From: Belliella alkalica
GTDB lineage: Bacteria > Bacteroidota > Bacteroidia > Cytophagales > Cyclobacteriaceae
Direction: 5' to 3'
Length of the DNA stretch: 64,000 bases
NCBI RefSeq assembly: GCF_022549785.1
Contig: NZ_JAKZGO010000008.1
Location: 164,971-228,970, forward strand
Shown: positions 1 to 8,541 of the stretch, piece by piece
Layout: the number at the start of each line of letters is the position of its first letter
Numbering within the stretch: position 1 is the stretch's first letter
Position numbers and translations under genes: made by a program
The notes under the pieces: generated by a model
What the model was told of the DNA's origin: nothing
Database searches by the model: none
What the model saw: only the letters and a program-made list of their open reading frames with translations

Positions 1-3000
1 GAAATCCAAGATGTCACTGATGCGTTCTGTGAATTTCACTGATTCTGAATTGTCTAAATTGATGCCTGTCACCAATAAGCAATACTCAGATTCAGCAAAC
101 TTGGATGCTTTGGTGGAATTGTTGACACTTAGTGGTCGTAGTCTTCCCCATGTGATGATGATGCTAGTGCCAGAGGCATGGCAAGACAATCAGATGATGG
201 ACAAGGATAGAAAAGCCTTTTATAAATTCCATGCTGCATTGATGGAGCCATGGGATGGACCTGCCGCTTTGCTTTTCTCAGATGGAAAATCTGTAGGAGC
301 TACCTTGGACAGAAATGGCCTGAGACCATTGAGGTATTTTATCACCAATGATGATCGACTTATTCTTTCATCCGAAGCAGGTGCACTGCCAATCCGTGAA
401 GCAACCATCACAGAGAAAGGCAGAATCAGTCCAGGAAGAATGCTTTGGGTAGATTTGGAAAAAGGAAAGATCTCCTTCGATGATGAAGTCAAAGCATCTG
501 TATGCGACAATAAACCTTATGACAAATGGGTGAGAGAAGAAAGGCTGAAACTCAGATTGATGCCTGATCCAGAGAAACTCTCAAATCCTTACACCATAGA
601 GGAGATCAAAAAACGCCAAACAATCTTTGGATATACTTCCGAAGAATTGAATATGATCCTCAAGCCAATGGGAGATACATCTTACGAGCCAATTGGCTCT
701 ATGGGAGCTGATACGCCATTAGCAGTTTTATCAAAACAAAGCCAACATATTTCCAATTACTTCAAGCAGCTTTTTGCTCAGGTAAGTAACCCTCCGATTG
801 ATCCAATCAGAGAAAAATTGGTAATGTCACTTTTCACCAGAATCGGTGAAAGCCATAATATATTGGACGAAAGCCCAAGACATACAAGACAGATCCATAT
901 CTCGCAGCCAGTCTTGCTAAATGAAGATTTGGAAAAACTCAAACACCTCGAAGAGCAAGGCTACAGAGCTGTGACACTTCAGGCACACTTCGAAGCTGAT
1001 CATCAGCCAGGAAGAATTCTTGAAGCTTTGAATAGTCTTTGTAGAGAAGCAGAAGGTGCAATTTATGCCGGCAAAAACATTATCATCATTTCAGACCGAA
1101 ACAGTACTGAGTCAAAAGCACCAATTCCATCATTATTGGCTATAGGTGCCGTTCATCATCATTTGGTGAAAAAGAAACTGAGAACCAGAGCTGGCTTGGT
1201 AATAGAGGCGGGAGATATACGTGAAACGCATCATTTCGCAACAGTAATTGGATATGGTGCATCTGCCATCAATCCATATTTAGCTCTTGAAAGTTTGATT
1301 CATCTAAACGAAAAAGGTCATCTTTCAAAAGAGATTCCAACCAAACAGCTTTTTGCCAATTATCAGGCCGCTGTCGGTAAAGGATTGCTAAAAGTACTAT
1401 CCAAAATGGGAATCAGTACACTACAATCCTATCAGGGAGCTCAGATTTTTGAAGCGATAGGTTTAGGTCCAGAAGTGATCGACAGATGTTTCAAAGGTAC
1501 AGTTAGCAGGATTTCTGGAATTTCCTTTGATGAATTGGCCGAGGAAGTATTGATCAGACACCATGCTGCATACAATACTGACAGCCCGATATTGGAAACT
1601 GGAGGGGTGTATCAATGGAAAAGAAGAGGTGAAAAACATCTATTCAATCCAGAGACAATTCATTTACTCCAAAAATCCACTAGGTTGAATGATTTCAATC
1701 TCTACAAGAAATTTGCTGAAAAAATTAACATCCAAACAAAGGATGCCTTGACTTTGAGAGGGCTTTTTGAATTCAAAAAGAGGATATCTATCCCAATCGA
1801 GGAAGTAGAGCCGATCGAGTCAATCTTAAAAAGATTCGCTACCGGTGCCATGTCTTTTGGTTCGATCTCACATGAAGCACACAGTACGTTGGCTATAGCA
1901 ATGAACAGAATCGGAGCGAAAAGCAACAGTGGAGAAGGTGGAGAAGATGAGATCAGATTCGAAAGAAAAGAAAATGGTGATTGGGAACGCTCTGCCATCA
2001 AGCAGGTCGCTTCAGGCCGATTTGGTGTAACTAGCAATTACCTCAGCAATGCTGCTGAGATTCAGATAAAAATGGCCCAAGGAGCAAAACCTGGTGAAGG
2101 TGGTCAGTTACCAGGCCATAAAGTAGATGATTGGATAGGAAGGGTGAGACACTCAACTCCAGGAGTAGGATTGATTTCCCCACCTCCACACCATGACATC
2201 TACTCTATTGAAGATTTGGCACAATTGATATATGACTTGAAAAATGCCAATAGAAAGGCAAGAATCAATGTCAAGCTTGTGTCCCAAGCAGGTGTAGGAA
2301 CTGTCGCTGCCGGGGTAGCAAAAGCCCAAGCAGATGTGATCCTGATTTCAGGTGCTGATGGAGGTACAGGAGCTTCTCCTTTGAGTTCTATCAGACATGC
2401 AGGATTGCCATGGGAGCTTGGTCTTTCCGAAGCCCATCAGACTCTGGTGAAGAACAATCTTCGCAGCAGAGTTGTGCTACAGACAGATGGACAGCTCAGA
2501 ACAGGTAGAGACATTGCCATCGCAACGCTTTTGGGAGCTGAGGAATGGGGGATTTCTACAGGAGCTTTGGTAGTAGAAGGATGTATCATGATGCGTAAGT
2601 GTCATTTGAATACTTGTCCAGTAGGTATTGCAACTCAAAATCCAGAATTAAGGAAGCTATTTACAGGAAGCCCTGACCATGTAGTGAATTACTTTATGTT
2701 CCTCGCTCAGGACCTTAGAGAGATCATGGCCTCTTTAGGCTTTGCTACGATTGATGAAATGGTAGGACAAAGTGATGTCTTGAAAGCAACAGGCAACATG
2801 AATCATTGGAAATGGGATAAGGTGGATCTTACACCAATTTTCCACAAAGTGGAGGTTCCAGACCATGTGGGCATCCACAAGCAAATTGATCAGGAATTTG
2901 AACTGAAAAAAGTTCTTGATAGAAAATTGATCAAGCAAGCACTTCCTGCCTTGGAGCAAGCAAATCCAGTAACAGGCAAGTTTGAAATCAAAAATACTGA

Positions 3001-3709
3001 CAGAACAGTTGGTGCAATGCTTTCGCATGAAATTTCAAAAATCTTTGGCAGTCCTGGACTTCCGGAAGATACGATTAGATTCAAATTTATCGGATCTGCA
3101 GGACAGACCTTTGGAGGCTTCTTGGCCAAAGGTGTAAGCTTTGAGCTGGAAGGTGAGGCGAATGATTACTTTGGAAAAGGACTTTCTGGAGGAAAATTGA
3201 TCGTATATCCAAGTCGAAATGCAAATTTCAAAGCAAAGGATAATATCATCATCGGAAATGTGGCATTCTATGGCGCTACTTCAGGAGCAGCATATATCAA
3301 TGGCAAAGGTGGAGAAAGATTCTGTGTGAGAAATTCAGGTGTGGAGACAGTAGTAGAAGGAATTGGTGATCACGGATGTGAGTACATGACTGGAGGATTG
3401 GTAGTGAACTTGGGAGAAATCGGAAGAAACTTTGCCGCAGGTATGAGTGGAGGTATCGCTTATATCCTCAAAGATTACATCCACTTGATCAATCCAGAGA
3501 TGGTCGATCTGGATCCACTCAATGAAGATGATTTTGTAACTATCAAAAATCAACTTAAGATCCACCAAGAATTTACGAACAGCCATTTGGCATCAGAATT
3601 CATTGAAAATTGGGAGGAATACAAAGAGAGATTTATCAAGGTTATTCCTAGAGATTACAAGGAAGTATTGAAAAAAAGAGCTTTGGAACAATCAAAAACA
3701 TTAGTTTAA
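1..3709 (+). CDS. gltB: Glutamate synthase large subunit (5' end outside window)
   Basis: This is the large subunit of glutamate synthase, which transfers the glutamine amide nitrogen to 2-oxoglutarate in the cytoplasm. The frame is open to the window edge. About 1,232 residues follow the first in-window Met at position 11, against roughly 1,500 in the family, so the N-terminal glutaminase region with its catalytic Cys1 lies upstream. Counting from that Met, the order is: the end of the glutamine amidotransferase domain (EPWDGPAALLFSDG, LDRNGLRPLRY), the central domain, the FMN-binding synthase barrel (about 520-900), and the C-terminal GXGXG beta-helix (about 980-1170). The 3Fe-4S cysteines are C858, C864 and C869 in CIMMRKCHLNTC. 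gltD follows after one base, so the two form an operon. Identity is certain; only the start is missing. Confidence 0.97.
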   Translation, partial: KSKMSLMRSVNFTDSELSKLMPVTNKQYSDSANLDALVELLTLSGRSLPHVMMMLVPEAWQDNQMMDKDRKAFYKFHAALMEPWDGPAALLFSDGKSVGATLDRNGLRPLRYFITNDDRLILSSEAGALPIREATITEKGRISPGRMLWVDLEKGKISFDDEVKASVCDNKPYDKWVREERLKLRLMPDPEKLSNPYTIEEIKKRQTIFGYTSEELNMILKPMGDTSYEPIGSMGADTPLAVLSKQSQHISNYFKQLFAQVSNPPIDPIREKLVMSLFTRIGESHNILDESPRHTRQIHISQPVLLNEDLEKLKHLEEQGYRAVTLQAHFEADHQPGRILEALNSLCREAEGAIYAGKNIIIISDRNSTESKAPIPSLLAIGAVHHHLVKKKLRTRAGLVIEAGDIRETHHFATVIGYGASAINPYLALESLIHLNEKGHLSKEIPTKQLFANYQAAVGKGLLKVLSKMGISTLQSYQGAQIFEAIGLGPEVIDRCFKGTVSRISGISFDELAEEVLIRHHAAYNTDSPILETGGVYQWKRRGEKHLFNPETIHLLQKSTRLNDFNLYKKFAEKINIQTKDALTLRGLFEFKKRISIPIEEVEPIESILKRFATGAMSFGSISHEAHSTLAIAMNRIGAKSNSGEGGEDEIRFERKENGDWERSAIKQVASGRFGVTSNYLSNAAEIQIKMAQGAKPGEGGQLPGHKVDDWIGRVRHSTPGVGLISPPPHHDIYSIEDLAQLIYDLKNANRKARINVKLVSQAGVGTVAAGVAKAQADVILISGADGGTGASPLSSIRHAGLPWELGLSEAHQTLVKNNLRSRVVLQTDGQLRTGRDIAIATLLGAEEWGISTGALVVEGCIMMRKCHLNTCPVGIATQNPELRKLFTGSPDHVVNYFMFLAQDLREIMASLGFATIDEMVGQSDVLKATGNMNHWKWDKVDLTPIFHKVEVPDHVGIHKQIDQEFELKKVLDRKLIKQALPALEQANPVTGKFEIKNTDRTVGAMLSHEISKIFGSPGLPEDTIRFKFIGSAGQTFGGFLAKGVSFELEGEANDYFGKGLSGGKLIVYPSRNANFKAKDNIIIGNVAFYGATSGAAYINGKGGERFCVRNSGVETVVEGIGDHGCEYMTGGLVVNLGEIGRNFAAGMSGGIAYILKDYIHLINPEMVDLDPLNEDDFVTIKNQLKIHQEFTNSHLASEFIENWEEYKERFIKVIPRDYKEVLKKRALEQSKTLV

Positions 3710-3710
3710 T

Positions 3711-5183
3711 ATGGGAGCGAAAGAAGGATTTATCCAGTATAAAAGAGAGCTGCCCGAATCACGCTCTCCAGAAGATAGAATAAACGATTACAAAGAAATA
3801 TATCAACCATTTGACGGCAATAAACTCAACGAGCAGTCGGCCAGATGTATGGATTGTGGAATACCATTTTGCCATCAGGGATGTCCGCTGGGCAATGTAA
3901 TACCTGAGTTTAACGATGCAGTGTACCAGAATGAATGGGAGGAAGCTTTTCACATTTTAAGAAGTACTAACAATTTCCCAGAATTTACCGGTAGGATTTG
4001 CCCAGCGCCCTGTGAAGCATCATGCGTATTGGGGATCAACAAAGATCCCGTTGCCATTGAATTGATCGAGAAAAATATTGCCGAAAAAGCTTACGAATTG
4101 GGTTTGGTAAAGCCTAGAACTCCTAAAGTTCGAACAGGAAAAACTGTAGCAGTAATAGGTTCTGGTCCGGCTGGGCTTGCTGCAGCGGATCAGCTAAATC
4201 AAGCAGGACATGAAGTAACCCTTTTCGAGAAAGACAAAAAAGTAGGAGGATTACTCCGCTACGGAATCCCAGATTTCAAATTGGAAAAATGGGTGATTGA
4301 CCGTCGTGTAGAAGTGATGGAGCAAGAAGGTGTGATCTTCTCGACCGAAACAGAAATTGGCTTCAATATCAAAGCAGAAAATATTCTTTCAAACTTTGAT
4401 GCTGTAGTACTGGCCACTGGAGCGGCACAACCACGGGCATTAAATATCAAAGGTTCAGATTTAAAGGGTGTTCATTTTGCGATGGAATTTTTGGGAAAAC
4501 AAAACCAAGTAATTGCAGGTGAGATCAAGGAAAACCCAATTTCTGCCAAAGATAAACACATCATTGTCATTGGTGGTGGTGATACTGGTTCTGATTGTAT
4601 TGGAACATCAAACCGTCATGGTGCAAAAAGTATCACACAGCTTGAATTGCTACCTAAGCCTCCTCAGCAAAGAACTGTACTCAATCCATGGCCAGAATGG
4701 CCAATGACCTTGAAAACTTCAAGTTCTCACGAAGAAGGTGCTGAGCGAGTATTCTCTATACTCACAAAGGAATTTGTCGGCAACAAAAAAGGAGAAGTAA
4801 CAGGCCTTGTATTGGTGGACTTGGAATGGAAAGAAGAAAATGGAAGAATGCAGTTTGTGGAAGTTCCGGGAACGGAACGTACTGTCCCTTGTGACCTTGC
4901 ATTCATAGCAATCGGCTATACAGGTCCAGCAGAAAATGGCCTTTTAGGAGCATTTGGCGTAGAAAAAATGGAAAATAGCCTCCCAAAATCCAAAGGCTAT
5001 CAATCTACATCGAAGAAGGTATTCTTAGCAGGAGACATGCGAAGAGGTCAATCTCTAGTCGTATGGGCAATTTCTGAAGGAAGAGAAGCTGCAGTGAGTG
5101 TTGATGAATTCCTAATGGGAAGTTCATCACTGCCTAGAAAAGATGAAGGCTTCTACCAAGTAGAGGAAGAATTAGCCTCATAA
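3711..5183 (+). CDS. gltD: Glutamate synthase small subunit
   Basis: The beta subunit passes electrons from NAD(P)H through FAD and iron-sulfur clusters to GltB. The protein has 490 residues, normal for the family. The N-terminal cluster cysteines are C46, C49, C54 and C58 (CMDCGIPFCHQGC) and C97, C101 and C105 (CPAPCEASC). The FAD Rossmann motif GSGPAG is at 150-155, and a second nucleotide-binding motif, GGGDTGSDC, lies near the middle. The C-terminal GDMRRGQSLVVWAISEGR is the usual FAD-contact end. The gene starts one base after the gltB stop, so translation is probably coupled, and a strong terminator follows. Nothing is missing. Confidence 0.97.
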   Translation: MGAKEGFIQYKRELPESRSPEDRINDYKEIYQPFDGNKLNEQSARCMDCGIPFCHQGCPLGNVIPEFNDAVYQNEWEEAFHILRSTNNFPEFTGRICPAPCEASCVLGINKDPVAIELIEKNIAEKAYELGLVKPRTPKVRTGKTVAVIGSGPAGLAAADQLNQAGHEVTLFEKDKKVGGLLRYGIPDFKLEKWVIDRRVEVMEQEGVIFSTETEIGFNIKAENILSNFDAVVLATGAAQPRALNIKGSDLKGVHFAMEFLGKQNQVIAGEIKENPISAKDKHIIVIGGGDTGSDCIGTSNRHGAKSITQLELLPKPPQQRTVLNPWPEWPMTLKTSSSHEEGAERVFSILTKEFVGNKKGEVTGLVLVDLEWKEENGRMQFVEVPGTERTVPCDLAFIAIGYTGPAENGLLGAFGVEKMENSLPKSKGYQSTSKKVFLAGDMRRGQSLVVWAISEGREAAVSVDEFLMGSSSLPRKDEGFYQVEEELAS

Positions 5184-5210
5184 TTTTACAATAAACCACT
5201 AGTTCAACCT

Positions 5211-5252
5211 AAACCGATCCGGGATTTCTCGGGTCGGTTTTATATTTTTTTT
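5211..5252 (+). terminator. Rho-independent terminator of gltBD
   Basis: A 10-bp stem (AAACCGATCC paired with GGGTCGGTTT, one G-T pair) with a 10-base loop is followed by a T-rich tract. It lies 28 bases after the gltD stop. Confidence 0.85.
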
Positions 5253-5332
5253 GGAGTTTTTTCGAAAAATAATTTATTGTTTTATTGTTTTAAACTAAAT
5301 ATTTTTAAATGAAATTTATCACAAAAATTTTT

Positions 5333-6499
5333 ATGACAAAAAAACTATTAATTACAATAAGTGTACTCCTATTTTTGGGTTGCAGTGATCATAATACAGA
5401 TCTTTATCAAGATGTATCAATTGAGTTACTTGAAACAATTGAAGTAGATTATCAAGGTGTTTTAACTTTAGTTGATTTTAACTCTGAAAAGGGATTTTTA
5501 TTGGCTGTAGATCAAAATCCATTGAATAATGTAATTCTATTATTGAATTTAAAAGGCGAAATATTATCAAAATTTGACAATAGAATCCCTGGTGAAAATA
5601 ATTTCAAAGGGAAACTTAACAGCATATCCTTTGATAAAAATGGTGAGGGTTACTGGATTGTAAGCTATTCTGGACTTTACAAATATAACTCAGATTGGAA
5701 GTTGATTGATTTTTATGAAAACCATGATTTAAACGGTTCTAAGTACTGGAATACTGATTTAAAGCATTTTTTTGTAACAAATAAATCTGATACCTCCCAA
5801 TTCTATTTGTATACTTTACTTAATGCAGAGAAAACAAATTTGAATAATGAAAATCCCAACTATTACAAACAGGTAAAACATCTAACTTCATTTGATTCAA
5901 AAAACAGGAAATTTAAATTAGATGCAGGCTTTGAAAAAAATAGCATTTATTTAAATAATGAATTTAGATTCCCACCATATTTTGTTTTTTTTGAAAAATC
6001 CAGTGACGATCAGTCAATAATACTTTCCTATAGCCACGAACCTTCGATCTATACATATAAAATTGGTGAAAACGGTCAATTAAAATTTTATGAAAAAACT
6101 GGTTTAGAATTAGATTACTTTGATATATCAGTAAAAACACCTTTTGGAAGTGAAATAGATTTTAATAAATCTAGCTTTGATTCGAGAATCACTTCAATAC
6201 TCAATTACAAGGAATATACATATGTTACTTATTTAAAATCAATTAATCAAAATGATTTTTTTAGTAGTGGTAATAGTTTTGACAATCAAGCTCAATTCGA
6301 AAATTATTTAATGAAAAACTATCATTATGTGCTTCATATCTTAAAGGATGGAAAAAAGTATTGTGAAGATATAATCTTACCACAACACCTCTATAACCCT
6401 ATTGTTGCACTATCTGAAGACACGATAATCTTCCAACCAAGTAGAGCTTTTTATGAAAATGAAAACGAAACTTTCTTTATACTTAAACTTAAATTATAA
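5333..6499 (+). CDS. Lipoprotein, probable beta-propeller, unknown function
   Basis: This is a 388-residue exported protein with no firm family assignment. The start at 5333 gives a compact lipoprotein signal (MTKKLLITISVLLFLGC) with the acylated Cys at residue 17; an in-frame ATG at 5309 would add eight residues. The mature part has repeated blade-like patterns (DKNGEGYWIVSYSGLYKYN; IILSYSHEPSIYTYKIG). These resemble the six-bladed propeller or DUF4221-type lipoproteins of Bacteroidota; the family name is a guess from memory. Codon use is more AT-rich than in gltBD, suggesting an accessory gene. A small secreted Cys-rich peptide gene starts three bases after the stop, so the two are probably one transcript. 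Confidence 0.75.
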   Translation: MTKKLLITISVLLFLGCSDHNTDLYQDVSIELLETIEVDYQGVLTLVDFNSEKGFLLAVDQNPLNNVILLLNLKGEILSKFDNRIPGENNFKGKLNSISFDKNGEGYWIVSYSGLYKYNSDWKLIDFYENHDLNGSKYWNTDLKHFFVTNKSDTSQFYLYTLLNAEKTNLNNENPNYYKQVKHLTSFDSKNRKFKLDAGFEKNSIYLNNEFRFPPYFVFFEKSSDDQSIILSYSHEPSIYTYKIGENGQLKFYEKTGLELDYFDISVKTPFGSEIDFNKSSFDSRITSILNYKEYTYVTYLKSINQNDFFSSGNSFDNQAQFENYLMKNYHYVLHILKDGKKYCEDIILPQHLYNPIVALSEDTIIFQPSRAFYENENETFFILKLKL

Positions 6500-6502
6500 A
6501 TT

Positions 6503-6736
6503 ATGAAAAAACTAATTTTCTTACTTTACTTTAGCCTAGTTCTCTTATCTTTACATGGTCAAGAGTCAGTTGAACCAGTAGAGCCTACAGATCCCGTAGA
6601 AGACCCTTGCAATGTTATTAATTTATGTGCAGCAGATGAATCAAGATTACTTCTTCCAGGCTGACCTTTCCCTGTAACTGCTTGCCCTTTTGAAGGAGGA
6701 TCCTCCTTATGTTGTACCACTTGTACAGTTGACTAA
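6503..6736 (+). CDS. Small secreted Cys-rich peptide with in-frame TGA
   Basis: Three bases after the lipoprotein stop an ATG opens a frame with a clear signal peptide (MKKLIFLLYFSLVLLSLHGQ). A Pro/Glu-rich linker and two cysteines (C36, C42) follow. Codon 54 (6662-6664) is TGA, yet the same frame stays open for 23 more codons, with four more cysteines (C61, C70, C71, C74), to a TAA at 6734-6736. The terminator stem begins at that TAA, so the transcript is built around the second stop. The full frame would be 77 codons with six cysteines. The TGA may be a recent nonsense mutation, a sequence error, or less likely a recoded codon. The lipoprotein-plus-peptide pairing recalls the NVEALA-peptide/propeller pairs of Bacteroides; that parallel is inference, and the NVEALA motif is absent. 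Confidence 0.6.
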
Positions 6737-6775
6737 AAGCAAAAAGCAGGTTTAAGACCTGCTTTTTGCTTTTAG
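6733..6775 (+). terminator. Strong intrinsic terminator after the peptide gene
   Basis: A perfect 19-bp stem (6733-6751 with 6757-6775) closes a 5-base loop (TTAAG). The T-rich 3' arm supplies the U-tract. The stem includes the TAA stop of the readthrough frame, tying the transcript end to the second stop, not the TGA. Confidence 0.88.
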
Positions 6776-6943
6776 TTAAATTAAAAAACAAATTCCCGAA
6801 GTCTTTCATTAAATTTTTTACTAACCATTTTCCTTTCTGTATAGATATGATTTTCTATATATATGTTAGTAATTAAGGTGTAAACTTCAATAACTTAGAA
6901 GTTTTTCCGTAAAATTATAAAACTATCAAATTCTAAATTTTAC

Positions 6944-6951
6944 TATATTTG
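6944..6951 (+). promoter_or_regulatory. Bacteroidota -7 box of the toxin-antitoxin operon
   Basis: TATATTTG matches the TAnnTTTG -7 consensus exactly and lies only 4 bases before the antitoxin ATG. If used, the transcript would start at or within a few bases of the ATG, giving a leaderless message. No good -33 TTG was seen at the expected distance, so the call is tentative. Confidence 0.45.
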
Positions 6952-6955
6952 TACT

Positions 6956-7171
6956 ATGGAAACTATTGTAATACAGACCGAAGACAAAGATAAAGCCGAT
7001 GCTCTCAAAGCAGTATTGAAAGTTTTGAAATTGGATATTGTTTCGGAGAAAGAGCAAATTAAAGCATTGATGAATGCAATGAGTGTCGCAAAGGGCTATA
7101 AGGAAATGCTTAACGCAAAAGCTGGAAACCTAATTGCCAAAGACGCTGAGGAGCTTTTTAAAGAACTATGA
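6956..7171 (+). CDS. Type II antitoxin (small, helical)
   Basis: A 71-residue acidic protein precedes and overlaps a RelE/ParE-like toxin by 4 bases (ATGA), the usual antitoxin-toxin order. The N-terminus (METIVIQTEDKDKADALKAV) looks like the short beta strand plus helix common in Bacteroidota antitoxins. The C-terminal half (GNLIAKDAEELFKEL) is helical and probably binds the toxin. The family was not identified by name; the role is inferred from size, overlap and partner. Confidence 0.72.
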   Translation: METIVIQTEDKDKADALKAVLKVLKLDIVSEKEQIKALMNAMSVAKGYKEMLNAKAGNLIAKDAEELFKEL

Positions 7172-7488
7172 GTTATAAAGTTAAATCTATCCCAGAGTTT
7201 GAAAAAGAACTTAAAAAGCTAGTAAAAAAATACCCATCTTTAAAGGATGATTTTTTTCAATTGGTACAAGACCTTAAGAATAAGCCCGATCTAGGAGTTC
7301 CGCTTTATAAAAACTGTTTTAAAATCCGGATATCTATTAAAAGTAAAGGAAAATCCGGAGGAGGAAGAGTCATTACTCATTTTGCTTTTTCTGATGATAC
7401 AGTATATTTGTTGTCGATCTATGACAAATCCAAACAGGAATCCATTACCGATACCTACATAAAATCTCTTTTAGATTTCTTATCCTAA
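7168..7488 (+). CDS. RelE/ParE-superfamily toxin
   Basis: This 106-residue basic protein has the RelE-like layout: N-terminal helices (PEFEKELKKLVKKYPSLKDD), a basic strand with KIRISIKSKGKSGGGRVI, then a C-terminal strand and helix (VYLLSIYDKSKQESI). The KSGGGRVI segment is typical of Bacteroidota RelE-family toxins annotated as mRNA interferases or HigB-like. Its start overlaps the antitoxin stop by 4 bases, giving translational coupling. The target, ribosome-bound mRNA or gyrase, cannot be told from sequence alone. Confidence 0.82.
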   Translation: MSYKVKSIPEFEKELKKLVKKYPSLKDDFFQLVQDLKNKPDLGVPLYKNCFKIRISIKSKGKSGGGRVITHFAFSDDTVYLLSIYDKSKQESITDTYIKSLLDFLS

Positions 7489-7545
7489 AGTTCTAAAATG
7501 TTTTTTTTCGATTTTTAAAAACTCAAAGATCAATCCTGACATTAA

Positions 7546-7572
7546 CAAAAAAAGCAGGCCATAGACCTGCTC
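7546..7572 (-). terminator. Terminator of the Spy-like gene
   Basis: On the minus strand an AGCAGG/CCTGCT stem is followed by a run of T (A run at 7546-7553 on the plus strand). The plus-strand side is also T-rich, so it may serve the toxin gene too. Confidence 0.6.
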
Positions 7573-7629
7573 TTTGTGTTTTCTGAGCTTCCTCAGATAT
7601 CAATTAACCAACCGTTTATATGAAGTGTT

Positions 7630-8112
7630 CTATATATTGCCTTTAATGCCTTTGCTACCTTTAGAGCCTCTTTTTCTCTGCTGAAACTTCTCTCTATCAG
7701 GGTTGCTTCGAGCATCACGGATATTATTCATTTTTTCTTTGTCTTCGTTTCTGAGCTCTTTCCATGTAGATATCTGCTCAGGAGTCAAGACAGCCTCGAT
7801 TTTTGATTGCTGCTCTTTTTGTTTAGCCTGCATTTCTTCTCTTTTGGCTTTCATCTCTTCACGTCTTGCTTCCATTTCTACTTGGTTTTTGGTAGCATTC
7901 TCCAACTGTATGTTATACACTTCTTTTTTCTGATCTTCCGATAACTCAAGTTTTTCAGCCAATCGATTTGTCATCAATTCAGCTCTTTTCTCAGGTGTTC
8001 TCATTTCAGCCCTTTTTTCAGGTGACATTTGTCCTCCTCTAGGGCCTCTTTGCGCTTCAGCAGTAATGATTCCTACAGAGAATATTGCGAGTACTAATAG
8101 TAGCTTTTTCAT
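7630..8112 (-). CDS. Spy/LTXXQ-like periplasmic protein
   Basis: This is a 160-residue exported protein. The start at 8112 gives a clean signal peptide (MKKLLLVLAIFSVGIITAEAQ); the longer upstream frame has no signal logic. The mature chain is a charged helical protein with ARREEMKAKREEMQAKQKEQQ-type coiled coil and the LTPEQISTWKEL motif characteristic of the CpxP/Spy (LTXXQ) superfamily. The tail is basic and low-complexity (KRGSKGSKGIKGNI). Spy-like proteins act as periplasmic chaperones or metal-stress sensors in other bacteria; here the role is inferred from that family. It stands alone with its own terminator. Confidence 0.78.
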   Translation of the reverse strand: MKKLLLVLAIFSVGIITAEAQRGPRGGQMSPEKRAEMRTPEKRAELMTNRLAEKLELSEDQKKEVYNIQLENATKNQVEMEARREEMKAKREEMQAKQKEQQSKIEAVLTPEQISTWKELRNEDKEKMNNIRDARSNPDREKFQQRKRGSKGSKGIKGNI

Positions 8113-8280
8113 AATATTGTGTTTTGAATATTTAGTCAATTTGTTTAAAAAACCATCACTTCCCGGGAGTGAAATGGTCGTTGGTCTAATTTCCATTTTG
8201 TTGTGGAATTTGACTATTAGACAGTACACCTGATAGATGGTTTAATATGGATGCCAAATAAAAATGTTAACAAAAGTTAA

Positions 8281-8430
8281 TATGATTATCAGCAATATTA
8301 TCAGTAATTGAATTTTACTTAAAATCATGCGGATAATCGTTATTGGCTATCAGTCGATAGGTTATTAGTGAATCAATTAGTATTAAAAAAATGATTTTGT
8401 TTGGCTACTGGTAAGAAAGCGTATATTCAT
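8281..8430 (+). repeat. Degenerate copy of the ~150-bp TATG..TATCCG element (copy C)
   Basis: In the 428-base gene-free stretch between 8113 and 8541, a 150-base segment starts TATGATTATCAGCAAT and ends CTACTGGTAAGAAAGCGTATATTCAT. Both ends match the ends of copies A (46723-46873) and B (23005-23154), and the length is the same. The middle has diverged. Flanking direct repeats are not convincing. The rest of the gap holds the upstream regions of both neighbours. Confidence 0.5.
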
Positions 8431-8541
8431 AAAATCAAAATAGATGAAAAGCTCAAAGATTCACTGAAGCCAAAAGCTATCGATCCAAGTCAAAATTCGT
8501 AGTTTTGTTAAAAGCTTGATCATCTTCAATGAAAACAACGC

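Noticed and set aside
6662-6736. Selenocysteine insertion at the TGA of the Cys-rich peptide
   Set aside because: The hairpin 3' of the TGA is a simple perfect palindrome with a tiny loop, unlike a bacterial SECIS. Most Bacteroidota lack the selenocysteine machinery, and none is in the window. Nonsense mutation or sequence error is simpler.
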